Origin: an uncultured Kangiella sp.
GTDB lineage: Bacteria; Pseudomonadota; Gammaproteobacteria; Enterobacterales; Kangiellaceae
Direction: 5' to 3'
DNA length: 64,000 nt
Assembly: GCA_947503345.1 (NCBI GenBank)
Contig: CANNCW010000006.1
Location: forward strand, 85,611 to 149,610
The position numbers were made by a program, and so were the translations under genes. The number at the start of each line of letters is the position of its first letter. The first letter of the stretch is position 1. The notes under the pieces were generated by a model that ran no database searches, had not been told where the DNA came from, and saw only the letters and a list, made by a program, of their open reading frames with translations. This document shows positions 54,553 to 63,720 of this stretch, one piece after another.

Positions 54553-56745
54553 TTAAAAAACTTCCTGCGGATCCACATCAATCGACCAACGAACACTATT
54601 GGCGGATTTTTGCTTTTCAACTAATGGCAGAGCGGCATTTAATATTTGCTGAATAGACTTTTTATCGTCTGCTTGTAATAAAAGCTGTGCGCGCATTTTT
54701 CCTGCTCGTTTCATCATTGGGGCAGGGTAGGGGCCAAACACTGATAACTGTGAATATTGGTTCAGGATATTGGCCATATCCTGTAAAAACGCCATGGGTT
54801 TACTAATAACATTGGCATCAGCACGAACTAGAACTTGGGCCGAATAAGGCGGTAGATTAGCGGCTTTGCGTTCTTCCAACATTTGTTGGCTAAGCTGTTG
54901 GTAGTTTTGGGTAAATAAATTTACCAATAAAGGATGATCCGGGTGGTGGCTTTGGATCACGATTTCACCTTTAGTTTCACCACGTCCTGCGCGACCTGCC
55001 ACTTGGGTCAAAAGTTGTGCTGTACGTTCTGTGGCACGATAATCCGCACTAAATAAGCAGCCATCAATATCAATAACCGCCACTAAAGTCAGATTGGGGA
55101 AGTGATGACCTTTCGCCAGCATTTGAGTGCCCACGATAATGTCCGCTTCACCTGCCTTAATCTGCTCAACAATGTTTTGCATTGAGTCTTTGCGTCGGGT
55201 GGAATCTCTATCGACACGAATAACTGTTTTACTGGGAAAAAGTTTGCTTAATACTTCTTGCAGACGTTCAGTGCCAAGTCCAATTGGTAAAAGCTGTTCC
55301 GACTGGCAAGAAGGGCATTGTTTTGGCAAAAATACTTGGCGATCACAATGGTGGCAATGGAGTCGTTTTAATTGCTGATGATAGGTCATGTTCCTATCGC
55401 AACGGTTACATTCTGCGAGCCAACCACAATCGTGACACAAAATACTGGGCGCATAACCGCGACGATTGAGGAATACTAAACACTGCTGACCTTTGGCAAT
55501 ATGGCTTTCAATATGCTCTTTTAGCGGCTTGGAAATGCCTTCTTGTAATGAACGCTGGCGGACATCAAAGATCTTGCTGTGTGGCGGTTTGGCATTGCCT
55601 GCTCGACGGCTTAAAGTTAATCGTTCAAAGCGTCCTGTTTCAACATTAAATTGCGATTCCATGGACGGTGTTGCTGAGCCCATAATAATGGGGATATTCA
55701 AATTCTGAGCGCGAACTAAAGCTAAATCACGTGCTGAATAGCGGAATCCTTCTTGTTGTTTAAAAGATAAATCGTGCTCTTCGTCAATCACGATTAGTCC
55801 TAGATTTTTGAAAGGAGTAAATAGAGCTGAGCGCGTACCGATAACAATGGAAGTAAGTCCTTGCTTTGCTTTAAGCCATTCATTTAAGCGCTGTTTGTCA
55901 GTCATGCCAGAATGAAGCATGGCGATATTGGCAATAAAGCGTTGTTGAAATCTTTGCACAGTTTGTGGTGTTAGCCCAATTTCTGGTACTAATAACAATA
56001 CTTGTTTTCCCGCCTCTAATTGCTGAGCAATAGCTCGCAAGTAAACCTCGGTTTTGCCACTAGAAGTTACCCCATCTAATAAAAATGGTTGGAACTGCTC
56101 TTTCTTTGAGAAAATCTGAGCTAGTGCTTGATGTTGCTCCTTATTAACTTCAAACGGGCTAGGTAAAAGGTTAACGCTAATTGAATCAGTGTTTAGTTGT
56201 TTCTGACAAGCTTCTATCCAACCTTTATTCATTAGAGGTTTTAGATCCCCTGGTGTGTATTGATGCTCTTTTAAGAGTGGGGCAGTTATAGCTTGATGTT
56301 GTTTTGCTAGACTCAGCAACGTGATCTGTTTTACGGCGTTGGACTTTGGCTCGGCAATTTTTCCTTCATCTGTTAGCTTCCAATACAATTCAGGGGCTAA
56401 CTCCGCAGCTTCACCTTTGGTAATTAAGCTAGGCAGGCAAGCATTGAATACCTCACCAATGGGATGTTGATAATACTGAGCTGACCATTTGATAAAATTG
56501 AAATGGTTCAACTCCATTAAAGGTTCTTGGTCGATAACTTTAGTAATGGACTTGATTTTTTGAATTTCTAAGTCGGTATGTTCAATAAACTCAATAACAT
56601 AAGCTACTAACTTTTGACGGCCAAAAGGCACTAGCACTCGACCACCTATTACTGGTGTTTGAGTGGACTGGTATTGATAGTCAAAAAGGCGACGCAGTGG
56701 AACTGGGACCGCTACTCTGACGAGTTTGGGAGCGCTTTGAATCAA
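54553..56745 (-). CDS. priA: PriA, primosomal replication-restart helicase
   Basis: A 3'-5' DNA helicase (730 residues) that restarts collapsed replication forks. The N-terminal DNA-binding domain starts VRVAVPVPLRRLFDYQY. Walker A is GVTSSGKTEVYLRAI and the DExH box is IDEEHD. Eight zinc-ligand Cys occur in CHDCGWLAECNRCDR ... CHHCDRQVFLPKQCPSCQ. Helicase motifs include VGTQMLAKGHHFPNLTLV and QVAGRAGRGE. No ATG or GTG is available near the N-terminus; TTG 56745 is the likely start, with a poor ribosome site, implying low expression. Confidence 0.96.
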   Translation of the reverse strand: MIQSAPKLVRVAVPVPLRRLFDYQYQSTQTPVIGGRVLVPFGRQKLVAYVIEFIEHTDLEIQKIKSITKVIDQEPLMELNHFNFIKWSAQYYQHPIGEVFNACLPSLITKGEAAELAPELYWKLTDEGKIAEPKSNAVKQITLLSLAKQHQAITAPLLKEHQYTPGDLKPLMNKGWIEACQKQLNTDSISVNLLPSPFEVNKEQHQALAQIFSKKEQFQPFLLDGVTSSGKTEVYLRAIAQQLEAGKQVLLLVPEIGLTPQTVQRFQQRFIANIAMLHSGMTDKQRLNEWLKAKQGLTSIVIGTRSALFTPFKNLGLIVIDEEHDLSFKQQEGFRYSARDLALVRAQNLNIPIIMGSATPSMESQFNVETGRFERLTLSRRAGNAKPPHSKIFDVRQRSLQEGISKPLKEHIESHIAKGQQCLVFLNRRGYAPSILCHDCGWLAECNRCDRNMTYHQQLKRLHCHHCDRQVFLPKQCPSCQSEQLLPIGLGTERLQEVLSKLFPSKTVIRVDRDSTRRKDSMQNIVEQIKAGEADIIVGTQMLAKGHHFPNLTLVAVIDIDGCLFSADYRATERTAQLLTQVAGRAGRGETKGEIVIQSHHPDHPLLVNLFTQNYQQLSQQMLEERKAANLPPYSAQVLVRADANVISKPMAFLQDMANILNQYSQLSVFGPYPAPMMKRAGKMRAQLLLQADDKKSIQQILNAALPLVEKQKSANSVRWSIDVDPQEVF

Positions 56746-56976
56746 CTTAGTGGTTGCTAGTTTATATTAATATCAGCAAAGGATAAGGTCACTTCTTTGT
56801 AGTAGCAACTGTTTATAGACAAAAGTTTTGAAATACCTTGTAACTGGTACGACTAGTGATTGTAAAAAAGTCTGATAGTCTTAGCTCAGCAACAATATTT
56901 GCTAATTGATTAAAAAATAAACACAAGATGTATGTATCCAATTTGGATCTTAATCTTTTTGACTTGGGGGTGACAC

Positions 56977-57288
56977 ATGAAAATAGGTAGCATAGCGTTT
57001 TTAGTAGGTTTAGTTCTAGCGGTAGTTGGAGCTTTTGTATCAGTAGATTGGTTCCCAGTATTATTAGTAGTAATTGGCTTAGTTGCTGGTTTCTTAAATA
57101 TTTCTGGCGGTGAATCTCGTCGTTTCTTGATTTCTGCAATCGCATTCATGATGGCAGCTGACGCTTTAGATAGCCTTCCAATGGTTGGTGCAAAAGTTAC
57201 TGATATCATGTTAAACATTGGTTACATGGTAGGTGCAGCAGCATTACTTGTAGCGGTGATGTCATTATTCGATATGGGTAAAGACTAA
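56977..57288 (+). CDS. Small hydrophobic membrane protein, probably abundant
   Basis: A 103-residue protein with three or four membrane helices (FLVGLVLAVVGAFVSV, FPVLLVVIGLVAGFL, RFLISAIAFMMAADAL, YMVGAAALLVAVMSLF) separated by short turns (NISGGESRR). No family recognised with certainty. A GGGGGT ribosome site lies before ATG. Codon choice (GGT, GTA, TTA, CGT) resembles the receptor and ribosomal protein genes, and a strong terminator follows, suggesting high expression. It sits between divergent priA and rpmE. Confidence 0.75.
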   Translation: MKIGSIAFLVGLVLAVVGAFVSVDWFPVLLVVIGLVAGFLNISGGESRRFLISAIAFMMAADALDSLPMVGAKVTDIMLNIGYMVGAAALLVAVMSLFDMGKD

Positions 57289-57335
57289 TACAGCAAAAAC
57301 GCATAACTATAATAATAACAAATAGTTAGTGTCAT

Positions 57336-57359
57336 AAAGCGACCTTTGGTCGCTTTTTT
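57336..57359 (+). terminator. Intrinsic terminator after the 103-residue membrane protein gene
   Basis: AAAGCGACC (57336-57344), loop TTT, GGTCGCTTT (57348-57356), then T to 57359. Confidence 0.92.
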
Positions 57360-57514
57360 ATATCTGTTGGAAATGGAATGGCGTATAAACACTTGATCTT
57401 ACTGGGTGGCAAGCGTATGATCGCCGCTCGAATTTGAAAGCACTCGAATCGTGTTTGGCGTAAGTAAATGTATTTATAGCCCAGATGGCGATTCCTTAAA
57501 TGAGATCTAAGACT

Positions 57515-57724
57515 ATGAAAAACGATATTCATCCGAATTATAAAACTATCAAAGCGGCTTGTAGTTGCGGTAACGTAATTGAAGTTGGTTCAACTGGTAC
57601 TGACATGAACTTGGACGTATGTTCAGCTTGTCACCCATTCTTCACTGGTAAGCAAAAAATGCTTGATACTGGTGGCCGTGTTGACCGTTTCCGTAAGCGT
57701 TTTGGTAACCGTTCTTTAAAGTAA
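57515..57724 (+). CDS. rpmE: Ribosomal protein L31 (RpmE), zinc-binding form
   Basis: A 69-residue 50S protein from ATG 57515, starting MKNDIHPNY. Zinc-ribbon cysteines are present (CSCGN and [13 protein letters not shown]), so this is the C+ form rather than the zinc-independent paralogue. An in-frame ATG at 57500 would add five non-conserved residues. Adjacency to priA is conserved in gammaproteobacteria. The 155-base upstream stretch has several short complementary segments and may be an autoregulatory leader. Confidence 0.96.
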   Translation: MKNDIHPNYKTIKAACSCGNVIEVGSTGTDMNLDVCSACHPFFTGKQKMLDTGGRVDRFRKRFGNRSLK

Positions 57725-57760
57725 TTATTAAAGAACTCTCTGAGAAGAGAAAGCAAAATT

Positions 57761-57789
57761 AAAAAAGGCGCTCATTGAGCGCCTTTTTT
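57761..57789. terminator. Bidirectional intrinsic terminator between rpmE and a convergent HTH gene
   Basis: A6-GGCGCTC (57761-57773), loop ATT, GAGCGCC-T6 (57777-57789). The A and T runs on both sides allow termination from either strand. Confidence 0.95.
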
Positions 57790-57805
57790 ATTACCTCAAT
57801 ATTAT

Positions 57806-58330
57806 TTAGAGCTTACGGCCCAATCGTTTCTCAATTTGTTTCTTTTCCCATTCGGCACCAAATAAAAACGGTAGGTCGAGTACGCCTATGGCATGACCTG
57901 CAACTCCAATTCCCCAACCAAATGTTGGCCACCATGCCCAAATGGTATTTGGCGAGGTCATTAAATTTAAAATCCAGAGTGCGGCTATAACCAATATAAA
58001 AATGATCATATGGATATAAAGCCCTTTTATTTCTTTTACTTTTTCAATGGCTTTAGCTTCTTCATAAGTTAATTGAGCATCAGGTTGCATAATGGACTCC
58101 TCTTTGGGTTGTAAAAGATAATGCTCTGAGAGATCAGCAACATTAATTTCAAACACTGAGGCTAAAGATTTCAAAGTTTCTAAACTGGCGTTCTCGCCTT
58201 TTTCAAGACGTTGGATAGTGCGAGCACTAAGTCCGCTTATATCGGCTAGTTGCTCTTGTGACCATCCTTTTTGTAAGCGTAATTTTTTAATTAGCATATC
58301 TTTATTGAATCTGTGTTTGTTGGAGTCCAT
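57806..58330 (-). CDS. XRE-type HTH protein with a 2TM membrane domain
   Basis: A 174-residue protein. The N-terminal Cro/C1 HTH (about 12-66) reads LRLQKGWSQEQLADISGLSARTIQRLEKGENASLETL. A linker follows, then a two-helix membrane region (about 107-155, IHMIIFILVIAALWILNLM and WPTFGWGIGVAGHAIGVL) of the 2TM (PF13239-like) type, with a charged end (EWEKKQIEKRLGRKL). It is a probable membrane-tethered regulator. The HTH is closely similar to that of the gene at 62654-63298. Target unknown. Confidence 0.85.
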   Translation of the reverse strand: MDSNKHRFNKDMLIKKLRLQKGWSQEQLADISGLSARTIQRLEKGENASLETLKSLASVFEINVADLSEHYLLQPKEESIMQPDAQLTYEEAKAIEKVKEIKGLYIHMIIFILVIAALWILNLMTSPNTIWAWWPTFGWGIGVAGHAIGVLDLPFLFGAEWEKKQIEKRLGRKL

Positions 58331-58435
58331 TATGAAAATAAATTATGACATAAACCACGACTGGAATGCGAAAGCTATAAGACAGTCAGGGTTATTTTTA
58401 AATAAAACAATAGGTTGGGAAGCTCGATGGCGACT

Positions 58436-59533
58436 TTATGTCGGGTAAATTGCACCTAAAACGGTAGCTTCAGTTGCTCCCGTAACGCTAGGAAGGTTGC
58501 CTGCTTGTCGATTTAAGGTACGATAAGCTAGCCATGCAAAGCCCATTGCTTCAACCCAGTCGGGATCAACACCCAGTCTAAAAGTTGAATCTATATCAAA
58601 AGAAGGGATAAGCACTTTAATGCGTTCAACTAAAAAGTCGTTATGAGCTCCACCACCGCAAAGGAATATCTCTCCTTTATCTAAATGGTTATCTATGGCA
58701 TCACTTAAAGTATGGGCTGTTAATTCTAGCAAGGTTCGTTGAACATCTTCTGGATCGAGCGTATTGATATCAAACTTTTCGAGCCAAGCTAAATTAAAGT
58801 ATTCTCGGCCTGTACTTTTGGGAGACTCTTGAGAAAAATATGGATCGGTGAGCATGGCATTTAATAGAGCGTTATTTAGTTGCCCTGATTTAGCCCATTG
58901 GCCATCGAGATCAAAGCTTTTATCTTGATGCTTTTTGATCCATTGATCCATTAAAGTATTTGCTGGACCAGTATCATAACCAATAGTGTCTTTTTCATTA
59001 ACCAAAACGGTAATGTTAGCGATTCCTCCAAGGTTTACGATAATTCGCTCAGATTCATTAGAAGCAAAAATACTTTGGTGAAAGGCCGGAATCAGTGGTG
59101 CCCCTTGCCCGCCAAACGCCATATCTCTTCGTCGGAAATCGGCAACAGTAGTTATACCTGTGTTTGCGGCAATAATATTGGCATCTGCTAATTGCAAACT
59201 GAATGCTTGTTGATGATTTGGTATGTGCCGAATCGTCTGGCCATGTGAGCCGATGGCGGAGATATTCAGGTCACTAAATTGGGCCTTATCTAATAAGGCA
59301 TCCACTGCTTGAGAGAAAGTTTGTCCTAATTCAACATCCAGGAACCCCATCATCTCTATGGCATCGCCATGGTATTGGGAATTTGATATGGCGTGTATTT
59401 TTTCTTGCTGTGACAAGGGTATCGGGAAACACAAAGAATCGATTAACTTAATTGAATCGTTTTGGATGTCGCACAAAACAGCATCTATACCATCAACACT
59501 GGTACCTGACATGAGACCAATATAAAAAGACAT
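58436..59533 (-). CDS. anmK: AnmK, anhydro-N-acetylmuramic acid kinase
   Basis: A cytoplasmic sugar kinase (365 residues) in peptidoglycan recycling; it opens and phosphorylates 1,6-anhydroMurNAc. It starts YIGLMSGTSVDGIDAVL. Further motifs are GSHGQTIRHIP, ADFRRRDMAFGGQGAPLIPAFH, VNLGGIANIT, GYDTGPANTLMDQW and LCGGGAHN. It is 13 bases after mepM, an order shared with Pseudomonas. Confidence 0.96.
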   Translation of the reverse strand: MSFYIGLMSGTSVDGIDAVLCDIQNDSIKLIDSLCFPIPLSQQEKIHAISNSQYHGDAIEMMGFLDVELGQTFSQAVDALLDKAQFSDLNISAIGSHGQTIRHIPNHQQAFSLQLADANIIAANTGITTVADFRRRDMAFGGQGAPLIPAFHQSIFASNESERIIVNLGGIANITVLVNEKDTIGYDTGPANTLMDQWIKKHQDKSFDLDGQWAKSGQLNNALLNAMLTDPYFSQESPKSTGREYFNLAWLEKFDINTLDPEDVQRTLLELTAHTLSDAIDNHLDKGEIFLCGGGAHNDFLVERIKVLIPSFDIDSTFRLGVDPDWVEAMGFAWLAYRTLNRQAGNLPSVTGATEATVLGAIYPT

Positions 59534-59546
59534 ATTTTACCCGCGA

Positions 59547-60986
59547 CTATTGTTTTAATTTAGTCGTTTCTGGGGTAGCGTTTAAACGAGCAAAATGCTC
59601 AATACGTTCAAATTCAAGCTGCTTAATAAGGTCTTTCGTTTGCTCTTTGAAGCGAGCAATTTCCTTTTTGGCTACTGGAGCGGCATGTGGTAGTTTTACT
59701 GTACGAGGGTTGCGATGAACACCATTAACTACAAACTCATAGTGTAAGTGTGGTGCTTGTGACATACCTGTAGAACCAACATAGCCAATAATTTGACCTT
59801 GCTTGACACGCTCTCCCTTGCGAACACGACGTTTAGAAAAATGTAAGTACTTTGTGACAATATTGTTACCATGCTGAACGAATACATGATGACCGTTATA
59901 TTTGTCGTAACTAGAGCGGACCACACGACCATCACCTGAGGCTCTTACTGGTGTGCCGGTTGCAGCTCTATAATCTACTCCGCGATGTGGCTTCACACGT
60001 TTTTGTATTGGGTGGAAACGCTTAGGATTAAAGTTTGAGCTAACATAATTAAATTGTAATGGTGCTCTTAAGAATGATTTCCTAAGTGCTTTTCCATCTG
60101 GAGTGTAATAAGCCGTACGATCTTTTAAATCTGTGTATTGAACCGCAGCATACTGATCGCCTTGGTTATTAAATTCTGCAGAAAGAATGTCGCCATAACC
60201 CACTTTTTCGCCATCAATAAATTTTTCTTGATATAAAACGGCAAAAGAATCACCTTTACGAATTTCTAAAGCAAAATCGATATCATACTCAAACACTCCC
60301 GCTAGCTCCATGATAACTCCATCGGGCAATCCAGCCTCTAAACCAGCATTATAAAAACTTGAATTAATGGTGGCTGTTGCGAAACGTTGAGAATAGGTTA
60401 TTTCTTTTTGTTCAACTTCAGAAGCGAATTGCTTATTAGCAATCTTATTGATTACCAATGTTTCACTAAGGCTGTATGGATAGCGCAAGCTTTCAAAACC
60501 TTCGATTTCATCAGTATCGGCAAATTCAATGGTATGGCCTGGTCTGATGTTCTTTAATACTTTTATATCATCGCCAGATTTCATCAGATAATGCAAATCG
60601 GAAGCACTATAACCTTGAGCTTTAAAAATTTTTGCTAAGGTATCACCTTTATTTACAGTAATAGTTTCCCATTTAACTTTAGGCTGCGCAGGCTCTTTTG
60701 TTATAGGATCTGCGATAGGTAATTCAGTGGCTTGAGAAGAGGGAGCTGAATTTAAGCTCAATTCTAAATTCTGTGAATCAGATGAGTCAGTTTGATTAAG
60801 ATCACCAGTAAAGGCTAATGACTGAACCTCTAACTCATCAGTTGTTTTTGGATTCTTAAAATATGCATAAGATGAAACTAAAGCAACGGATGCGATTAAT
60901 GAAAAAAGTAATGGCTTTTTAGAGCGCTTCTTTTTCGAAAATAATTGGTCTTTTCGGTTTAGATTTTTAAAGTCTTTGTTAATCAT
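59547..60986 (-). CDS. mepM: MepM-like peptidoglycan DD-endopeptidase (M23, LysM)
   Basis: A protein of 479 residues from ATG 60986, anchored or secreted by an N-terminal helix (PLLFSLIASVALVSSYAYF) after a basic start. A LysM-like region (about 110-155, ITVNKGDTLAKIFKAQGYSASDL) is followed by an OapA/Csd3-like middle part. The M23 domain (about 325-425) has a complete metal site (HRGVDYRAATGTPV, HLHYEFVVNG), so it is an active enzyme, in contrast to EnvC. It should cut cross-links during wall growth. A TTG at 60989 is an alternative start. Confidence 0.93.
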   Translation of the reverse strand: MINKDFKNLNRKDQLFSKKKRSKKPLLFSLIASVALVSSYAYFKNPKTTDELEVQSLAFTGDLNQTDSSDSQNLELSLNSAPSSQATELPIADPITKEPAQPKVKWETITVNKGDTLAKIFKAQGYSASDLHYLMKSGDDIKVLKNIRPGHTIEFADTDEIEGFESLRYPYSLSETLVINKIANKQFASEVEQKEITYSQRFATATINSSFYNAGLEAGLPDGVIMELAGVFEYDIDFALEIRKGDSFAVLYQEKFIDGEKVGYGDILSAEFNNQGDQYAAVQYTDLKDRTAYYTPDGKALRKSFLRAPLQFNYVSSNFNPKRFHPIQKRVKPHRGVDYRAATGTPVRASGDGRVVRSSYDKYNGHHVFVQHGNNIVTKYLHFSKRRVRKGERVKQGQIIGYVGSTGMSQAPHLHYEFVVNGVHRNPRTVKLPHAAPVAKKEIARFKEQTKDLIKQLEFERIEHFARLNATPETTKLKQ

Positions 60987-61328
60987 CAATTGTCACTTGA
61001 GTTTTAGCATTGCGTTTGTCAGAGATTGCATTTAATTGCGCCCTAACAATAACCATCAATTTAGAAATGATCAATGCAAAATCGCATTAAAACGTCTGTT
61101 TTAAGCCAATTTCTTAAAAAATGTGAAAAAATCGTACAAATTAAGGGTAAAACTTGATTATTTGAAGCCTGAAACACCAATATTTCATTGCATCCTGAGG
61201 TAGATCCTTTATGCTTGCCAACAAGACAGTAACATTAGACTTTTTAACGGCTAGAGCCAAATAGGCCCAATGAAAATGAGGCTTTTTAAAAAGTTAAAAT
61301 TAAAGAAATTGAACGGTTAATCATAGAA
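60987..61328. other. Divergent intergenic region between mepM and tyrS
   Basis: About 340 bases, A+T-rich, with no clear -35/-10 pair on either strand. It holds one short possible reading frame (61211-61264) and a weak palindrome CTTTTTAAAAAG (61292-61303). No T-box or other known aminoacyl-tRNA leader is recognisable. Confidence 0.5.
61211..61264 (+). CDS. Possible 17-residue leader peptide before tyrS
   Basis: ATG at 61211 opens a 17-codon frame (MLANKTVTLDFLTARAK) ending TAG, with TGAGG about 10 bases upstream. It has no Tyr codon, so classical tyrosine attenuation is not supported. It could be chance; there is no further evidence. Confidence 0.2.
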   Translation: MLANKTVTLDFLTARAK

Positions 61329-62525
61329 ATGACGGAATTAGAGAAAGCATTCGCTGAAATTAAGCGTGGTAGCGATGAAATATTAGTAGAAGATGAGCTT
61401 ATTGAGCGTTTAAAAAGCGGCAAAAAAATGCGTATCAAAGCTGGATTTGATCCAACCGCGCCTGATCTGCACCTTGGTCATACAGTATTGTTGAATAAAA
61501 TGCGCCAATTCCAACAGCTTGGGCACGAAGTTGTGTTCTTAATTGGTGACTTCACGGGACTAATTGGTGACCCAACGGGGAAAAATGTTACTCGTAAGCC
61601 ATTAACCAAAGAAGCTATCTTAAAAAATGCCGAAACTTATAAAGAGCAGGTGTTTAAAATATTAGATCCTGAGAAGACGGTGATTGAGTTTAACTCTAAA
61701 TGGATGGACGAGCTAGGCGCGGCTGGCATGATAAAACTAGCTTCCATGTCTACCGTTGCTAGGATGCTAGAACGTGACGACTTTAAGAAGCGTTATGGCA
61801 ATGAACAACCGATTGCAATCCATGAATTTATGTACCCATTAGCGCAAGGTTACGATTCAGTAGCATTAGAATGTGATGTGGAATTGGGCGGTACCGATCA
61901 GCGTTTTAACCTATTAATGGGACGTGAACTACAAAAGCATTATGGTCAAAAGCCGCAAGTAGTATTAATGATGCCATTGTTAGAAGGTTTAGACGGCGAG
62001 AAGAAAATGTCTAAATCTCTGGATAATTATGTTGGTATTACGGAAGCGCCGGGCGTTATGTATCAAAAACTACTGTCGATCCCTGACTCCTTAATGTGGC
62101 GTTATTTTGAGTTGTTATCCTTTAAACCATTAGAGGAAATTGAGCAATTAAAAGCTGATGTAGAGAATGGCGCTAACCCAAGAGATGTTAAAATCATCTT
62201 TGCCAAAGAAATTATTGAGCGGTTCCACGGTCAAGATGCGGCCGACAATGCGCATAAAGGTGCGGGCAACTTAATCGTCGAAGGCGAGGTTCCAGACGGC
62301 ACTCCTGAAGTGGAAGTTTCACTTGATGGTGCCGAGCAGTTTCCGATTGGCGCTATTATTAATAGAGCAGGTCTTGCCATGAATGGTGCGCAAGCCAAAG
62401 ATATGCTGAAAAATGGTCGGGTCAAAGTAGACTGGGAAGTGGTAGAGCCATCATTAATGTTAGGTGCCGGCAAATACCTGATCCAAGCAGGCAAAAAGAA
62501 AATTGCTTACGTAACATTAGTTTAG
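61329..62525 (+). CDS. tyrS: TyrS, tyrosyl-tRNA synthetase
   Basis: A class I aminoacyl-tRNA synthetase of 398 residues. The HIGH motif is HLGH at 48-51 ([16 protein letters not shown]) and KMSKS is at 226-230. The [18 protein letters not shown] active-site stretch and a C-terminal S4-like tRNA-binding domain (about 330-398) are present. The sequence type is the TyrS form found in Pseudomonas rather than E. coli. Divergent from mepM; a hairpin follows the stop. Confidence 0.97.
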   Translation: MTELEKAFAEIKRGSDEILVEDELIERLKSGKKMRIKAGFDPTAPDLHLGHTVLLNKMRQFQQLGHEVVFLIGDFTGLIGDPTGKNVTRKPLTKEAILKNAETYKEQVFKILDPEKTVIEFNSKWMDELGAAGMIKLASMSTVARMLERDDFKKRYGNEQPIAIHEFMYPLAQGYDSVALECDVELGGTDQRFNLLMGRELQKHYGQKPQVVLMMPLLEGLDGEKKMSKSLDNYVGITEAPGVMYQKLLSIPDSLMWRYFELLSFKPLEEIEQLKADVENGANPRDVKIIFAKEIIERFHGQDAADNAHKGAGNLIVEGEVPDGTPEVEVSLDGAEQFPIGAIINRAGLAMNGAQAKDMLKNGRVKVDWEVVEPSLMLGAGKYLIQAGKKKIAYVTLV

Positions 62526-62535
62526 AAGTGATTTT

Positions 62536-62568
62536 ATGGCTATGACATAAAAGTGTCGTAGCCATTTT
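62536..62568 (+). terminator. Probable terminator after tyrS
   Basis: ATGGCTATGACA (62536-62547) pairs with TGTCGTAGCCAT (62554-62565) with one wobble pair, followed by TTTT. Confidence 0.75.
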
Positions 62569-62653
62569 GTAGGTTTGGCGTAACATTAACGTCACGGACA
62601 GGCTTAAACCAATGGCAAACTCAATGGGAATTTAAAACACCTTTGAGGAAGTC

Positions 62654-63298
62654 ATGATGAAAACAGGATATATGAAACTAAAACCAAATCAGATCAAGTT
62701 ATTACGCGAACAAAAGGCTTGGAGCCAAAGCCACTTGGCAGAAGTGAGCGGTTTAAGTTTACGCACTATTCAACGTATAGAAAAAGAAGATTCAGCATCG
62801 CAAGAGTCAGTTCAAGCATTGGCATCGGTGTTTGAAACCAATGCTTCAGAATTACTGATTGCCAATAAAGTAAAAAAATCTCCCTTATTATTCCCCGCCA
62901 GCGCAATTGCGGCCGTGATTGCTTTTGTTGTAGCTTATGCCTGGTCTTCAAGTAGCGTTGCAGAAAACCTTGTTCTAGACTTCTCGGCTTCGTATCGATT
63001 ACTGGGCTCAGATACTCGTGAGGAAAATCTTTTAACCATTGATGGTGCTATTCATTTAAAAGAAAATGAAACTACCCGTTTAAAACTGAATGATTTAATT
63101 AGTTATGAAATTAGCGTTTCTTTTCTTGAGGACGATAAAATATTGATACTTTCACACATATTTGATGAAGGTGTCGGAAAAGGTAATTTGGTAGGAAGTC
63201 CTAAGATTATTACTTTAAACCACAAAGAAGCGATAATAGAAGTTGGCGATGAGAAGTTAGGTAAAGTTTATAGTATTAGAGTTACTCCCCATAAGTAG
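62654..63298 (+). CDS. XRE-type HTH protein with one membrane helix and an exported C-terminal domain
   Basis: A 214-residue protein with GAGGAAG before the ATG. The Cro/C1 HTH (about 12-68) reads LREQKAWSQSHLAEVSGLSLRTIQRIEKEDSASQE. One TM helix (LLFPASAIAAVIAFVVAYAW, about 77-97) is followed by about 115 residues predicted outside the membrane (SASYRLLGSDTREENLLTIDGAIHL). The layout is that of a one-component membrane regulator (ToxR-like in principle). The HTH is similar to that at 57806-58330, but the rest is unrelated. Confidence 0.82.
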   Translation: MMKTGYMKLKPNQIKLLREQKAWSQSHLAEVSGLSLRTIQRIEKEDSASQESVQALASVFETNASELLIANKVKKSPLLFPASAIAAVIAFVVAYAWSSSSVAENLVLDFSASYRLLGSDTREENLLTIDGAIHLKENETTRLKLNDLISYEISVSFLEDDKILILSHIFDEGVGKGNLVGSPKIITLNHKEAIIEVGDEKLGKVYSIRVTPHK

Positions 63299-63314
63299 TA
63301 CTATTATATTTAGC

Positions 63315-63341
63315 AAAGGTCAGCAAAGCTGGCCTTTTTTT
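63315..63341 (+). terminator. Intrinsic terminator after the HTH gene, before the rRNA promoters
   Basis: AAAGGTCAGC (63315-63324), loop AAA, GCTGGCCTTT (63328-63337; one mismatch-tolerant G-T pair), then T to 63341. Confidence 0.9.
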
Positions 63342-63423
63342 ATGCAAATAGACTTTTAAATCAGCAGTTTGAGTGTAAATCGTTCGATCTTAAAAATAAA
63401 TTCAAATTAATTGAAAATAAGTG

Positions 63424-63451
63424 TTGATCATTATAAATCTCTCCCTATAAT
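63424..63451 (+). promoter_or_regulatory. rRNA promoter P1
   Basis: TTGATC, 16-base spacer, TATAAT, followed by a GCGCTCC discriminator; upstream DNA is A+T-rich like an UP element. Confidence 0.8.
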
Positions 63452-63560
63452 GCGCTCCACTTTCAGGGCATATGTGAATTCATATCAACGGGAAGTCAGG
63501 CTAGGAAGCCAGTCAAAATCAAGCTTTTTAAATTATTTGAAAAAAGATTGATAAAAGATG

Positions 63561-63588
63561 TTGACAGGGAAATGGCGCTCTATATAAT
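63561..63588 (+). promoter_or_regulatory. rRNA promoter P2
   Basis: Perfect TTGACA and TATAAT with a 16-base spacer, then GCGCGTCC. The G+C-rich discriminator suggests control by ppGpp and growth rate. An A-rich tract lies upstream. Confidence 0.9.
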
Positions 63589-63720
63589 GCGCGTCCGCTT
63601 CGGCAGAAAAGCCAAGCACTCTCAATAGAGAGAAGGGTTGAATTAGCGTCAATATCTACCCTAGAAACAAGCCTTTTAAAGGTGCTCTAAAAAAGAGTTA
63701 AAAAAGTTTCTCAAAAGGTG

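Noticed and set aside
61265..61300. A transcription attenuator before tyrS (GGCC ... GAGGCTTTTT)
   Set aside because: The stem is at most three or four pairs and the preceding short frame has no Tyr codons.
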